Below, in pieces: positions 22,734-33,771 of a stretch of 64,000 bases of DNA. Origin of the DNA: Cytospora piceicola (lineage: Eukaryota > Ascomycota > Sordariomycetes > Diaporthales > Cytosporaceae); assembly GCA_023375675.1 (NCBI GenBank), contig JALQBC010000007.1:1240001-1304000 (forward strand), in the 5' to 3' direction. Numbering within the stretch: the stretch's first letter is position 1; each line of letters starts with the position of its first letter. A program made the position numbers and the translations under genes. The notes beneath the pieces were generated by a model. It made no database searches, was not told the origin of the DNA, and saw only the letters and a program-made list of their open reading frames with translations.

Positions 22734-23496
22734 GTACACCATTCCTTCACGTGCACATGAGGGAAAGCAGGGTACAACGCAGTATACAACCTCGAGTCCG
22801 TCATACGGGTCACTTAAACGTCCTCTAAACAATTATTACATGTACTACTCCAACCTTCTTACCAAATCCCCGTCACTCTTGAGCCTGTACATGATTAGGA
22901 CACACCAGGACTTCTGCTATATTCCATGGATCTCCTGAATTTCGAGAGCATCATGCTCGTCTAAGTTCACTTCGCGAGGGTTGGAATTCCATCCGGCACT
23001 GTTCTAACGCCGCCCATGGACTACCTCCGTTACGTCTCCAGATATAGGAAAGACACTATTACACTCCAAACTTACAGCTTCTTCTCTGACAATACCATCA
23101 CCTTCCGGACATTGGGCCCATGCGACATTTCTTCAACGTCCTCAAGAAGCTAGAGAGATAATCAGTGTGGAAGGTAGTTCGTTCCAGAATTATCCTCAGT
23201 ATAGATGAGAAGACTGGACGAACCGCCGCAGATTCTGATGAAACGACTCTCGGTAGAATATCACATGATGAGCCCCGAAAAAAGTAAGACATAATAACCC
23301 AACGAGTCGTAACACCTTCTCGGGGAATATTGCAATCCACGAGAGTATAAAGGGGTGGCTCTGGTTACACCAGCGTTTCCTGCCATCCTGGAGACCACAA
23401 TACTTGTATACAATCAAGGCGCAGTCATACATGCAGCCCCCTAGTCCTGCGAGTGAGCCAGCATCTGGCGGCTCAGGGAACTGGTACTGCTGTTTT
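22734..23496. other. Intergenic
   Basis: 3' UTR of the FAD monooxygenase followed by gene-poor DNA. No conserved open frame or repeat seen. Confidence 0.45.
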
Positions 23497-23843
23497 ATGA
23501 GGTGCCGTTGGATAAAGCGTTTCTTCGGTTCAGATCACTTGTAGAAGCGACCTCGATGATACCCTTGGCTGTGGCCCTCGGGTCCCTTCCAATGGTGATG
23601 TTGAAGCCGTCCCTGGCGAAGAGAAGAGGCCCATGTGGTCGTAGCCACCGCACGTCGCGTTCTTGTCTCCCTCGCAGAGGGTGTAGCATTTCTTCACGGG
23701 CGCTGGGTAGGCCCCGTTATCATGGCGGCGAGGCCGTAGACCTTGGAACACAGCCCTCGAGGTATTGACCGGGGTGGGAACAGTTGCCTTTGCAGTCGAT
23801 CAAGGGTTGTATCAAGGCTTGCACGTCGTTTATTGTGTATTTG
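23497..23843 (-). pseudogene. Broken fragment of a secreted-type cysteine-containing protein
   Basis: Three overlapping frames on the minus strand read like one protein: KYTINDVQALIQPLIDCKGN with PGQYLEGCVPRSTA, then (after a frame change near 23737) PVKKCYTLCEGDKNATCGG with YDHMGLF, then (after a second change near 23622) FARDGFNITIGRDPRATAKG. The CxxxC...CGG spacing recalls cysteine-rich wall-binding (WSC-like) segments, but the similarity is weak and I do not recognise the family. The 5' part could continue upstream across a possible intron ending at about 23844. Most likely a gene remnant; two sequencing errors would give the same picture. Confidence 0.4.
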
Positions 23844-24962
23844 GCTTGTTTCTGTCAGCAAGTAGGGAGGTCAAGCATGAGGCTTCTTCGAATATGCAGG
23901 GTGGTGAGAACTCACTTTCAGCACCGTGTCTCTACGGTGAACCATAGGATTTGTGGACCGGCTAGGGGACCACAAGGTGATGTGAGTTCTAGAAGATCCA
24001 GGATGAAGGAAAAGATAAAAGTGGCCTAAGAAGGCGCTATGGATGCGGTGAATTGTTTCCATGTATATATTTATACTTCGGTGAGATGGCCCACGGTGTT
24101 ATATTTCGACATTTCCCGGGGCTGGTTGACCGGTTCAACAGGTCTGCCTGTCTCAGCAAAAATATCCTAGCAATGTGGAGGGGGGCTAAAATCTTGTCAG
24201 CTTATAGAAGTGGGAGTCGACATATGGTAATCTGTAATTGGGTCACCATAGGTTCTGCTAATTTACTTAGGTATGCTTATGAACCAATGTTAGCAGCCAG
24301 GAGCCAGAGCTCTGACGACCGAACTAGGATATAATAGGACCAGTGGTACGCTTCTACTTGCAGGCTCAAAGGAAGTCACTGAGCTTACCCTAGGGTACGT
24401 TCTGGAGTGCTCAGAATTGTGCACAACCTCGAACGCCGTTACAAGACTAGTGTGTGGGCCGATACTTGGTTGGGGAAATATACAGATGTGAACGAAGATA
24501 TTGTGGCATAGTCTGGGAAAGTACTCATGGAACAACCATTGGCATCTGTCATGACAGAAGAATCCATTGTATGGAGAAAACTCGAATAGTAAGTCCCGAA
24601 CACTTTTCCAAGGTGCTGAGGGTTTCAGAATTCAGAATTATGGGCATGTTGCTTGCAGTATCGGCTCCTCCTTGCACTCAAAGTTCATTCAGTACTTGAG
24701 TAATATTTCGGAACCGTATTTGTTGTGATGGCGAAAATGTATGTTATTACGGAAAAGAACTATGAAGATCCCACTCAGAGTTCCCTCTCTTCGGTATTGT
24801 ACTCTATCCATTGATTCTGTATCCTTGCGCGCTTCATTAATTACCCTCCCTCTTTCTTCATCCGCATGAACTGTGTATTAAACGGGGCAACTAAAACCTC
24901 TCAAGACGTCCCGTGTACATCCCCCTCCTGGTTTTCTGGTACCCAAGGCAGCCTAGGGTACT
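23844..24962. other. Intergenic, gene-poor
   Basis: No intact gene recognised; AT-richer than the genic parts. May contain the missing 5' end of the broken fragment just before it. Confidence 0.4.
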
Positions 24963-25510
24963 CTAAGAGCAGATCCAGCTGATGATGGTCTGTGAGAGAT
25001 GCTTGCGACATGTCAAGTCGGTGGAACCGACCTCACACGCATCCCATTCTTCATCGGGAGTCACTGTACAGTTGGTTGTTCTATGATTTTGTCAGAGAGC
25101 AGTTACATGTGGATTAGTCAAATATAGACTGTTGTTTGTACGTACTTGTAAAGGTTGCATCCAGTCATTGCCCCTTCCGGAATACTGATGTAGTTGACAT
25201 TGTTGATCAAACCAGTTGGTGCGTCAGGGAAGCTATCGAATGTGTCTATCGAGTCAAGTTAGTTGAGTGGATATTCTGGAGAGAAAACCCAACTTGGTCC
25301 GTCAGGAGTATTCATACAGCAGATACCCGACGAGACAGTCAGTGTCCCGCAGGTTCCTGTCCCGGAGGTTGGCTGAGCATAAGGACAGCCGCCCGTCGAG
25401 TAGACCGCTTCGCTGCAGAACTGGATGTCTGCGCTTGATTGGCGAGGAATGCTAGCGGCCGTTGCATAGGCAAGGCACGCGGCAGCTGCAAGGAACAGTC
25501 TAGTCGTCAT
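24963..25510 (-). CDS. Small secreted cysteine-rich protein (candidate effector)
   Basis: Three exons (25510-25294, 25245-25146, 25080-24963) give 144 aa. Phases agree at both joins. The first intron is only 48 nt with donor GTTGGG and an ACTAAC branch site; the second is 65 nt with GTACGT. The N-terminus MTTRLFLAAAACLAYATA is a clear signal peptide, followed by an Arg-containing pro-region (SIPRQ). The mature part has ten cysteines: QFC, GGC, GTC, GICC, TGC, TNC, DAC, LTC and WIC, an even number suited to five disulfides. The last residues are SWICS. No enzyme motif is seen. I do not recognise a named family; size, secretion and cysteine content make it an effector or antimicrobial candidate. 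Confidence 0.78.
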
Positions 25511-27989
25511 CTTGTCTCGTAGCCGAAGATACAACGTGGTATGGATTTCTATTTTGATCTGGGCTTAGGGATTGGTGAACTCAGGAGTCCCGGAGAAGAG
25601 GAGAGTATGTTGGAGGATTCGAGTATTTCTGATGGCGAGGAACACTTGAGATATTCGCCCTGGCATAAACATTCTCAGCCCTCTTATATACCCATCATTT
25701 TCCAGCCCCCTGGACTCCGGCCACTGCTGGATTCCCAACACACGCCACTCACCAAGTACCTATGATGTCTCAGCCAAAAGTCATGACGTGACGCCCGTTC
25801 ACCGAGTCCGCTCTGCTACCTACCCAGCTGAGCTGCAGCGGCTCGGCCGAGTCTTGCCGACGTTGCTGGCCGGGCGTAGCCCGCAGTAGACCTGCAGATA
25901 CGGGGTGTATAAGGTTTCTCTAGGGTCTTCAGCGCCTGCCCTATATAGGTCCTATAACGGTCGGCAAAAATACCCGACTGGCCGGTAATAACGACTATTG
26001 CATGCAGCATGATAACGGTCAGCGATAACCGGTTTTTTAAAAAAACTGTTGAGTCTCGCGAGAAGTCAGCTTATGGGAGGAAAACGCACCACTGTCTCGT
26101 ATCAACGTGTTGTGTGCCACAGCATAAGCGTGTCCAGACCACCGGGAACTCGGGCCAGTCTCCGTCCTCCAGGGAAGCCCGACTGCCCGCCATCAACAGG
26201 CAAAGGGGCAATGCAGCTGTCCCCGGTGACTCCGAACACCACGACACATGGCCGGCTTATACTACGAAGAGATAATTATGCTGTTGGGACATATCGATCA
26301 GGTTCTCCTCTTTCCTCCAAGGTTTGGGCCGCGACATCTGGACACATCCCAAAGTTTGGGTGCGGTCTCATCTACGGCTAAGCTTTTCAACGGGTACGTT
26401 TCTCTCCATACTATGGAATGCGTTTCTCACAGCTAACCAGCGTCTTCACATTCCTCGGTTTCCTGAACTTCCGGAAGAACATGTGAGAGAGGCTGCGACT
26501 AAGACGTGGACAAGCTAAACCGGCCGCTCTAGTTTTTATGATATCTCCACCGCCTTTTGGTCATCCATCTTGGCCACACCATCCTTCCCATCCTGAATTC
26601 CAAAGCCACCTGGGCATTCTTTCCGCGGGTGACTAGTGTCTTTTGTCTCTCTCGTCTCACAGAACTCCAAGGCAAAGCCAACATGGACGACGTTTTCAAT
26701 GACGACGACACTCCGGCTGTCTCGGTTATTCAAGATTCCGGTCTAGTCGTCCGTGTTGGCAAGTAGGACAGATGCTCCCTCAATCGCGAAAGCGCTTCTT
26801 TGACCATATGCGGTGAAGTGGTCATGTTCCAACAGGCTGAGGTGGAAGGACTTGGCTGTGTCTGTGTGTGACGGTAGGCGTTCTGGGCACATTTCCTCGG
26901 GGATGCTCTCAGATTTTGACTTGTATCCTGCATAATAATATCAAACTAGTTTCCGAAAATGAAGGATCAAAGCGAAGGCCGGAATGGCCTACGATTCGAA
27001 TAGGAACGGATCACAGACCACATGGACCGAGATCAAAGCCTCTGATGATGCTTCTGAACCTATTGCAGAGCTATTGCTTGTAGGGTATATCCGGCTCGTA
27101 TATACCATGCCGTTGTCACAGAAAACTTTGGTTCGTGTGAAAGAGGGCGGCAAATAAGATATTACCAACCGACATCGATTTTGCAACTGCGCATGGTCTG
27201 ACATAAGTACCTGTCCAAAAGATGAACAACGAATGAATACTTACTGAATTATGCGCTCGAACCTTGTGGTAATAGTCAAACAAAGTATCGCCACTGATGC
27301 CCTTCGTTGAGCCGTACAATATTGTACTGTACTATTGAGGACTCGTCAACTTTCCATCGATGCCAAGGGTGATACCCTAGGGTATATAGAAACAATTGGG
27401 GGTATCGAGTTGAGTCAATCCTCATCTTGCTATAGCTGTGAAGATGGTTGGGCCGTGTGAGATCCCCTGCCGAAAGGAGTCATGGGGATATTTTGATATT
27501 TTGGTTGCCATCACGAACAAACAGCCTGATATGGCTATATACTTAAGTATTCTCAGATGGTTGAAACTTCATTGTCGCCGTCTCCACCTCACACAAGCAA
27601 GTCATTATGCACGATGCAAATGCGTAGTGTACTATGGTAGTACTCAGGAAATTGAAGGGCGGGGAAGATACTCAGGCGCGCGTTGCAATTGAATGACGGG
27701 CCACAGATAATGCGACAATGATGCAATTGAAACCTATATATGACATATGTTTTGGAGACGATCTCCCGTGCTCGATTACAAATACGGCTTCCAGGTGCCG
27801 ACGTTCTCATCACAGTCAAATGTGAGGCACACGCCCGGTGATATTGGTCATCTCACTAGCTTCTCAAGGTTCCCAAGGCCATATACCTAACCACCATATC
27901 TCGTCGACACACAACATTAGAATACCCCCCAAGTTCAGGAACCCGGAATTCTAGTCACGATTCACACCACAGATCAACCAACAGCAACA
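25511..27989. other. Long gene-poor interval
   Basis: Nearly 2.5 kb. Apart from the TATA element near 25690 and the epoxide hydrolase promoter near 27980, no gene was recognised. One short open stretch (26683-26765: MDDVFNDDDTPAVSVI and SGLVVRVG) looks protein-like and could be the eroded start of a phosphotransferase-like gene, but it breaks off at a TAG. AT-rich patches at 26030-26045 and 27100-27400. Confidence 0.4.
25682..25692 (-). promoter_or_regulatory. TATA box of the secreted-protein gene
   Basis: On the minus strand this reads GTATATAAGAG, about 175 bp upstream of the ATG at 25510. It is a strong TATA match for a fungal promoter and suggests a regulated gene. Confidence 0.5.
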
Positions 27990-29225
27990 ATGGCACCCAT
28001 CAAACCCTTTCAGATCTCCGTCCCGGAAACAGACATCCAGAGGCTCAAGACCAAGCTCTCCCTGGCCACATTCCCCCAGGATGTCGACATGTCCGACTCC
28101 TGGGCCTACGGCGCGCCCCTCAAGGACGTCAAGCGCCTAGCGGCATACTGGCAGGACGGCTTCGACTGGCGCGCCGCAGAGGCCCGGCTCAACGCCGACC
28201 TCCCGCAGTTCACCACCGCCGTGCCGGTCGAGGGCTTCGGCGACGTCGACGTCCACTTTGTGCACCAGCGGTCCGGCCGCCCCGGCAGCATCCCCCTGCT
28301 CTTCTGCCACGGCTGGCCGGGGAGCTTCCTCGAGGTCGTCAAGGTCCTGCCGCTGCTCACCGGCGGCGGCGGCGGCGGCGCCGGCCAGGACGCCGGCGCG
28401 CGCCCGTCGTACCACGTCGTGGCGCCCTCGCTCCCCAACTTCGGCTTCTCGGGCAAGGTGGCCAAGCCCGGCTTCGGCATCCGGCAGTACGCCCAGGCCT
28501 GCCACGCGCTGATGCGCCAGCTCGGCTACGACAGGTACGTGACGCAGGGCGGGGACTGGGGCTTCGCCATCACGGGGTCCATGGGCGTGCAGTACCCGGG
28601 CCAGGTCCTGGCCTCCCACATGAACATGGTCGGGGCCTCGGCGGCCCCCACGCTGGCGGGCCACCCGGCCCAGTTCGTCAAGCACGCCGTGCTCCCGTAC
28701 AGCGAGGCCGAGAGGGCCGGGCTCGAGCGCACCCGCTGGTTCCGGGAGGAGGGCATGGGCTACAACATCGAGCAGTCCACGCGCCCGCACACCCTCGGCT
28801 TCGCCCTGGCCGACTCGCCCGTCGCCCTGCTGGCCTGGGTCTACGAGAAGCTGCACGACTGGACCGACGGGTACCCCTGGACCGACGACGAGGTCCTCAC
28901 CTGGATCAGCATCTACGCCTTCAGCACGGCGGGGCCCGACTCGAGCGTGCGGATCTACTACGAGAGGCGGAGGGAGTCACTATCGTCGCCGGGGCCTACG
29001 TGCAGCGACAAGGTCCCCCTGGGGCTGAGTTATTTCCCTGGGGATCTCATGCTCCCGCCGAATACCTGGGGACGGACTTTGGGGCCCGTGGTGTTCGAGA
29101 AGAGACATGAGGATGGTGGGCACTTCGCCGCGTATGAGAGACCAGAGCAGTTGGTGGATGACCTGAGCGCAATGTTTGGGAAGGGAGGTAGCGCGGAGCA
29201 CGCTGTGAAGCAGTTTAAGGAATAG
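27990..29225 (+). CDS. Epoxide hydrolase (microsomal / juvenile-hormone type)
   Basis: Intronless, 411 aa. The N-terminal EHN segment (FQISVPETDIQRLKTKLSLA, DVDMSDSWAYG, YWQDGFDWRAAEARLN) is diagnostic. The alpha/beta hydrolase core has the oxyanion loop HGWPGS (107-112), the nucleophile Asp189 in GGDWG, and the base His378 in EDGGHFAAYERPE. No N-terminal membrane anchor is seen, so this is a soluble fungal form. A poly-Gly insert (residues 125-130) sits between strands. Third codon positions are almost all G or C, more extreme than in its neighbours. It converges with the Zn2Cys6 regulator gene, 165 bp away, and may be one of its targets (inference). Substrate unknown. Confidence 0.95.
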   Translation: MAPIKPFQISVPETDIQRLKTKLSLATFPQDVDMSDSWAYGAPLKDVKRLAAYWQDGFDWRAAEARLNADLPQFTTAVPVEGFGDVDVHFVHQRSGRPGSIPLLFCHGWPGSFLEVVKVLPLLTGGGGGGAGQDAGARPSYHVVAPSLPNFGFSGKVAKPGFGIRQYAQACHALMRQLGYDRYVTQGGDWGFAITGSMGVQYPGQVLASHMNMVGASAAPTLAGHPAQFVKHAVLPYSEAERAGLERTRWFREEGMGYNIEQSTRPHTLGFALADSPVALLAWVYEKLHDWTDGYPWTDDEVLTWISIYAFSTAGPDSSVRIYYERRRESLSSPGPTCSDKVPLGLSYFPGDLMLPPNTWGRTLGPVVFEKRHEDGGHFAAYERPEQLVDDLSAMFGKGGSAEHAVKQFKE

Positions 29226-29390
29226 CCAGTTAGCCAGGTATTGCAAGAGTAAATGGCAAATGCGTTCTTATCTTTCTACATTGGTGAGGTGAGGAAGTCC
29301 AGACTCCTCACCTGCCAACATGATATTACACATCTCCCCTGTACAGCGAGACCCATGGTCCCGATTCAAGGCCCCGATAAGTCGATGCTC

Positions 29391-32300
29391 TTACGCCTGG
29401 GCATCCAACCATGCCACGCCACCATTCATGTCCAGCATGGCCTGCCAGAAAGAGTCATCCAGCTCACCCGGCATCATGAACTGGCCGTGCAAGCTACCGT
29501 AATCCAGATCCATCGCCTGGCCCCCTTGGCCTGGTGGAATGTTGCCGCCACCACCAGGAGCATTTGGCCCCATAGTCGGCCCACCGACCACATCCTTCGA
29601 AACCGTAGAGACATCGCCACTGCCGGAGGCTCTCCCCCTGGGATCCTGCGGATATGCGCCGGGAAACGGCTCCGTGCCAGGTCTGGTCCGTGCCAGGTAC
29701 CACTTCCGTATCCACCGCACCTTGTCCCTAAACAAGCACAACACACTGATTTCATTATCGACATACCTCCCCCTCCTCCCTATTTCCGTCGTCGCTCTAT
29801 CCGCCTCATCGTAGAACTCTGACAGACGCGCACAGACCGCCTCGAAGTTCAGGTTGTCCCTCGCCACTGAGACGGCCCAGTCCGGATCGCGAGGACAGTT
29901 CGGACTGGTACTCTCGTCTCCGAGGAATAGGAGTCGTGAGGCAGTGATGATCATAAAGGACAGGTGTGCGTTGTGGAATGGTGTGCATAAGAGGTTCTGG
30001 GGCGGGATTACCATAAAGGCCGAGAAGAAGTCGCGGGCGGCTGTGAGACATGTCCAAAGGGCGGATGTTCGGGCGTTGCATTCAGCAGCATCGTAGCCCG
30101 CGGCTCGTGAGATAGACCGGATGTAGATGACAGGTTCGTAGAGACGGCAGACTGTGCCATGATAATGTGTCCAGAAGAGAGCTGATTGCAACGTTAACGA
30201 TATGTCAAAACAAGGGTAACAAATTTGTTGTACGACTACATACCGTTGCACTCTACTTCAGGAGGTTGATCGCGCATCAGGGCATCCAGCTCTTTTCGGA
30301 TGGCTGTGAGAGCCATGTGTATCGGCGCGTAGTTGATACGCCTCGAGGCCTCGTCGTCGCCGTAAGGTATGAGTTCTGCAGCACGGCCAAGGAGCTGCTG
30401 AATTCCAATCAGGGCCACGAGAAACTTGTCTGAATCGTACTCCTGAGCCTGCTGTATCTCTTCGCGACATCTATCCAAGTATGAACTGTACGTCATGGGG
30501 TTGTGACGCCTGAAAAATGCCGAGAGTCTATACCGCTAGTCAGTCTACCAGTATAGCAAAAGGTAAGGTCATGAGTTTCATAGGGAGGATGCTCACAAAG
30601 AGGTCACATAGAAAGTGCCGAGAGCAGCACGCATCTCATCGAGTGAATGTTTCCTGTCCAAGTGCTTGTTCATGCCGGAGTGTGTGGCAACTTCCTTCAG
30701 CATCAGGAACGAGGCCCTGCCAAAGTCCAGGGGCCACCTGTTGAGGCCAAGATCGATCACGAGGGCAACGGCCAGCTGCACGAAGTTTGTTGCTTGCGAA
30801 TCCATCAAGAAATGAAAGTCACCCCTTGAAAAGTAATTAAGGTTAGCGTCCATGGCTGTAAAATGGTAGGTTGGGGGGGGGGGGACTGTACCAAGCTACA
30901 TGCACCAGAAGAGCTTGCAAAACCTCTAGCCGCCTCTCATTATTAATGACCACATGCTCGGCAATGTACTGCCGGAACCAAATTTTGAAGTCGGCTTGAA
31001 CAGCAGGGCCTTGCGGTGTCGTTACCGAAACAATTGTGCGGAACAAGAGGGGAGCCCTGTCGAACAACTCATAGGCGGTGACCATAACAGGTACAACGAC
31101 GAAGGGAAAACAAGGAGCATATAGGGACCGATAGAGATTCAATGCACGATCAGCCTCGTAGAAGGTCATGGTGAATCCAGGTATAATCTCAACGGAGTCG
31201 GCTGGCGTGGGAGCCGGAGCACGAGCTGCTCCTCTAAATGCAGGTCCAGATGTGTCCGGTGGCATGTGGGGGCTGCTTTCTCCCGGACTTGGACCGCCTG
31301 GAATGGAGGAAGGAGGGATGAGACCCAGGGGAGGGATGAGGCGGGCATTATAGTGATAGTTGTTGGATGTTGGAGGAGTGGGTGCAACTTCGGATAAATC
31401 TGGTGTCCTGTTGCTGGGAACGCCGGTGACGGGTTCGACATTGGGGTTCAGTAGTTGATGGATGCTGTTGCGGTTTGGCTCATGGCTAGGGAGAGCACCG
31501 CTGGCACTACTGGGCGGTGTTTGTCCACTGGAGCTAGGGCTGTTCTGTGAGATCTGCTGGCTCGCGTTCAGGAGGGACATGATGCCGTCAATCTTTTCCT
31601 CTAGCTGGCCCACACGCCTGGAAGGCAAGAGGATCTGTCAGTATGTATCCTCGGTACGTGCATGGTGGCGGCAGAATCGTGCGTCTTCTTGTCTCCCAGA
31701 GCATTACTGGAGTCCTGAGAGATATGAGAGGATACATTCGATTATGAGATGTAGCCAGCAGTGTAAAGGGGGCCTCTACATGTGGACGAAGAGGAAGTGA
31801 AACATACGTAGAGGGTCCTCGCCTCCTCCGAGGGTTTATCTCTGGCAGAGTACATGGTGCCTTGATCTTGGCGCATCTGTAGCAGTATCGATATTAGTAA
31901 CAGTATCAGCAATTAGCTATCACTATGGGTATCTGGGTTTGTGTGGAATGGCTATCGATTACAGTCGAGGACGTCTGATGACTTGATGCACTTGCATCCA
32001 TGAGAGGTGTTGTTTCTTAGTGGTGTGGTGCATGCGAAAGGAGATCGGCATAGAACGAGCCGACTCCCGACATGTAAACGAGCTTCATGTGAGCTGTGAC
32101 TGCCAGTCACCACTGCCAGTCAGGGCTTGACGCGTTGCGCTGCTCAGCATGGCCCACATCGGGATGCCGGGAATGTCCAGGAATAGCAACACAACAGGCC
32201 ATGACAGTCCGGACTCGACGGCGTGCGATGGCGTGCCCGGGGAAACAGAAGTGACGACGCCTCCAGACAGTCGAGGGCAATCAGCTGGCCCCCAAGGGCC

Positions 32301-32542
32301 GCCTCGTCTCACTTGTCTCACTTGGGCTTGACGTCGAGCCGGGAGAGACAAGAGGTGGACAGACACTGAGGGATGGAGTATTTATGATGGACTCACCTGT
32401 GACATGGCGTAGCTCCGGGCTCAGATGGCCAGACACAGCGCATCTTTGAGCGGGCACAGGACTGACATGCTCGCGGACGGTATTTCTGGACCTCGGGAGT
32501 GGCGCGAGAAAGGTCGCCCGACGCCGATGTGGAGTCTGGCAT
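29391..32542 (-). CDS. Zn2Cys6 transcription factor with fungal-specific TF domain
   Basis: Six exons: 32542-32397, 31876-31808, 31617-30892, 30824-30597, 30527-30244, 30181-29391; the total is 747 aa with every phase matching. The binuclear cluster is split by the first intron: ACQSCARSKMRC...PCH in exon 1 and RCAKIKAPC in exon 2, giving the CX2CX6C...CX2CX6C order, followed by a basic RRRRGPS linker and a coiled coil (VGQLEEKIDGIMSLL). Introns are 520, 190, 67, 68-69 and 62 nt. The middle homology region is recognisable: RLEVLQALLVHVAWGDFHF, VALVIDLGLN, and the later FFRRHNPMTYSSYLDRC. The Gly/Pro/acidic tail may activate transcription. Nuclear DNA-binding regulator; the epoxide hydrolase alongside is a candidate target. 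Confidence 0.92.
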
Positions 32543-33771
32543 TGCGAAGAGATAGGCACCCTCAGCGCCTGAGACTGGTAGACTGATAGTAGACTGACAG
32601 ACAGGAGACAGGGAATGACCTGGGCGTTTCTGTGATGGCTTTGTCTTGGGGAAGATATCTGATCAAATGGGGACTGGAGGCCTATGGCCGGTCGATGATG
32701 CTGGGGTTCACCGGGGTGATGATAGTAAATAGTAGTAAAAGTATATGGTCGTAGCTCTTCGGTCGGGTCTGTGTCCTTTTACCCTTGACTTGACAGGGAC
32801 CGGCAGTCGATCTAATAGCCTGATGATGGTGTTGTTCTTGCTGTCGCTTGGCCTAATAAAGATGGATCACGGCATCCATGGATATATCATGACAGGGCAA
32901 GACAGGGTATGCGAGGGTATGCGAGGGCAAGACAGGGTATGCTAGGGCAGGGCAGGGCAAGACGGGCTGCTGGGCTGGCTGACTGGCGCTGGTGGTCGGT
33001 CTTTCGGGGAGAAGGAAAGAAAGTAGTCCGTGAGTTGTTGTCATCGTCAAGGGTTCAAACGCTCCCATTGTTTCGGCCCGGTCGGGCACATCGGGCATCG
33101 GGTATCTCAGCTTTGGTGGGGCTATAGTGGGGCACAGCGGGAGAGGGGTTATCCTGGTGGTCTGAGGGTCTTCTATTGGTCAAGGATTCCGGCTGTCGGC
33201 TCGGTTCCCATATTTAACATCCGATCCCGGATCTTCGGCATGCAACCACCTCGACTTTATCCGCTACTGTTTGTGCGTGTACGCCAGTTACGCTTCCATA
33301 TCGGACTGCCCGATGACCGGTGAATTAACTAATATACCGGATCGCTCAACGGTCGATATGACATGGTGACATGAGAACACCGACATATATAAATGCACAT
33401 TGTGTTTGTGGTATCAGGTTGAGCTGGGTGGACCCACTTGCTGGATACTCACTCTCGCCAGATGTCCACTGGATTTGAAGAAGCTGTACCATCGAAAACC
33501 CTCAAGATGATCATTGAGGGACAAAATACATGTCTCGCTATCTCGTGTATCCAATTCAAGCAGAGAGAAGACAATTGTGTGTTGGGGGCGGGGTGGTAAA
33601 TCAGCTGTAATTCATCCTCTTATGACGACCACCTGGGCAGGGTATATTCGCCCGAGTCAAATTCGTAAGTACTTGGCAGGATTATGTTTCCCTCTGCCCT
33701 ACAGGGCTCCTTCTTTTGGTCAATGGAAACAGGTAGGCGAGTCCCAAGCCCGGTTACCTGGACCCATAGAC
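32543..33771. other. Promoter of the Zn2Cys6 gene and gene-poor DNA
   Basis: About 1.2 kb. The first part is the regulator's promoter and includes the G-rich repeat at 32895-32966. The rest has no recognised gene. Confidence 0.5.
32895..32966 (+). repeat. Ten-base G-rich tandem repeat, G-quadruplex candidate
   Basis: Nine GGG triplets (starting at 32895, 32905, 32915, 32925, 32935, 32945, 32950, 32955 and 32964) are separated by loops of 7, 7, 7, 7, 7, 2, 2 and 6 nt. The units are GGGCAAGACA and GGGTATGCGA. The pattern meets the usual G3+N1-7 rule more than twice over. Confidence 0.8.

Noticed and set aside
25511..27989. RIP-mutated transposon remnant
   Set aside because: The interval is AT-richer in places but no transposon protein or terminal repeat could be seen; dinucleotide counts would be needed.
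28137..28856. 239-aa frame antisense to the epoxide hydrolase
   Set aside because: Same cause; the sense frame has all catalytic residues.
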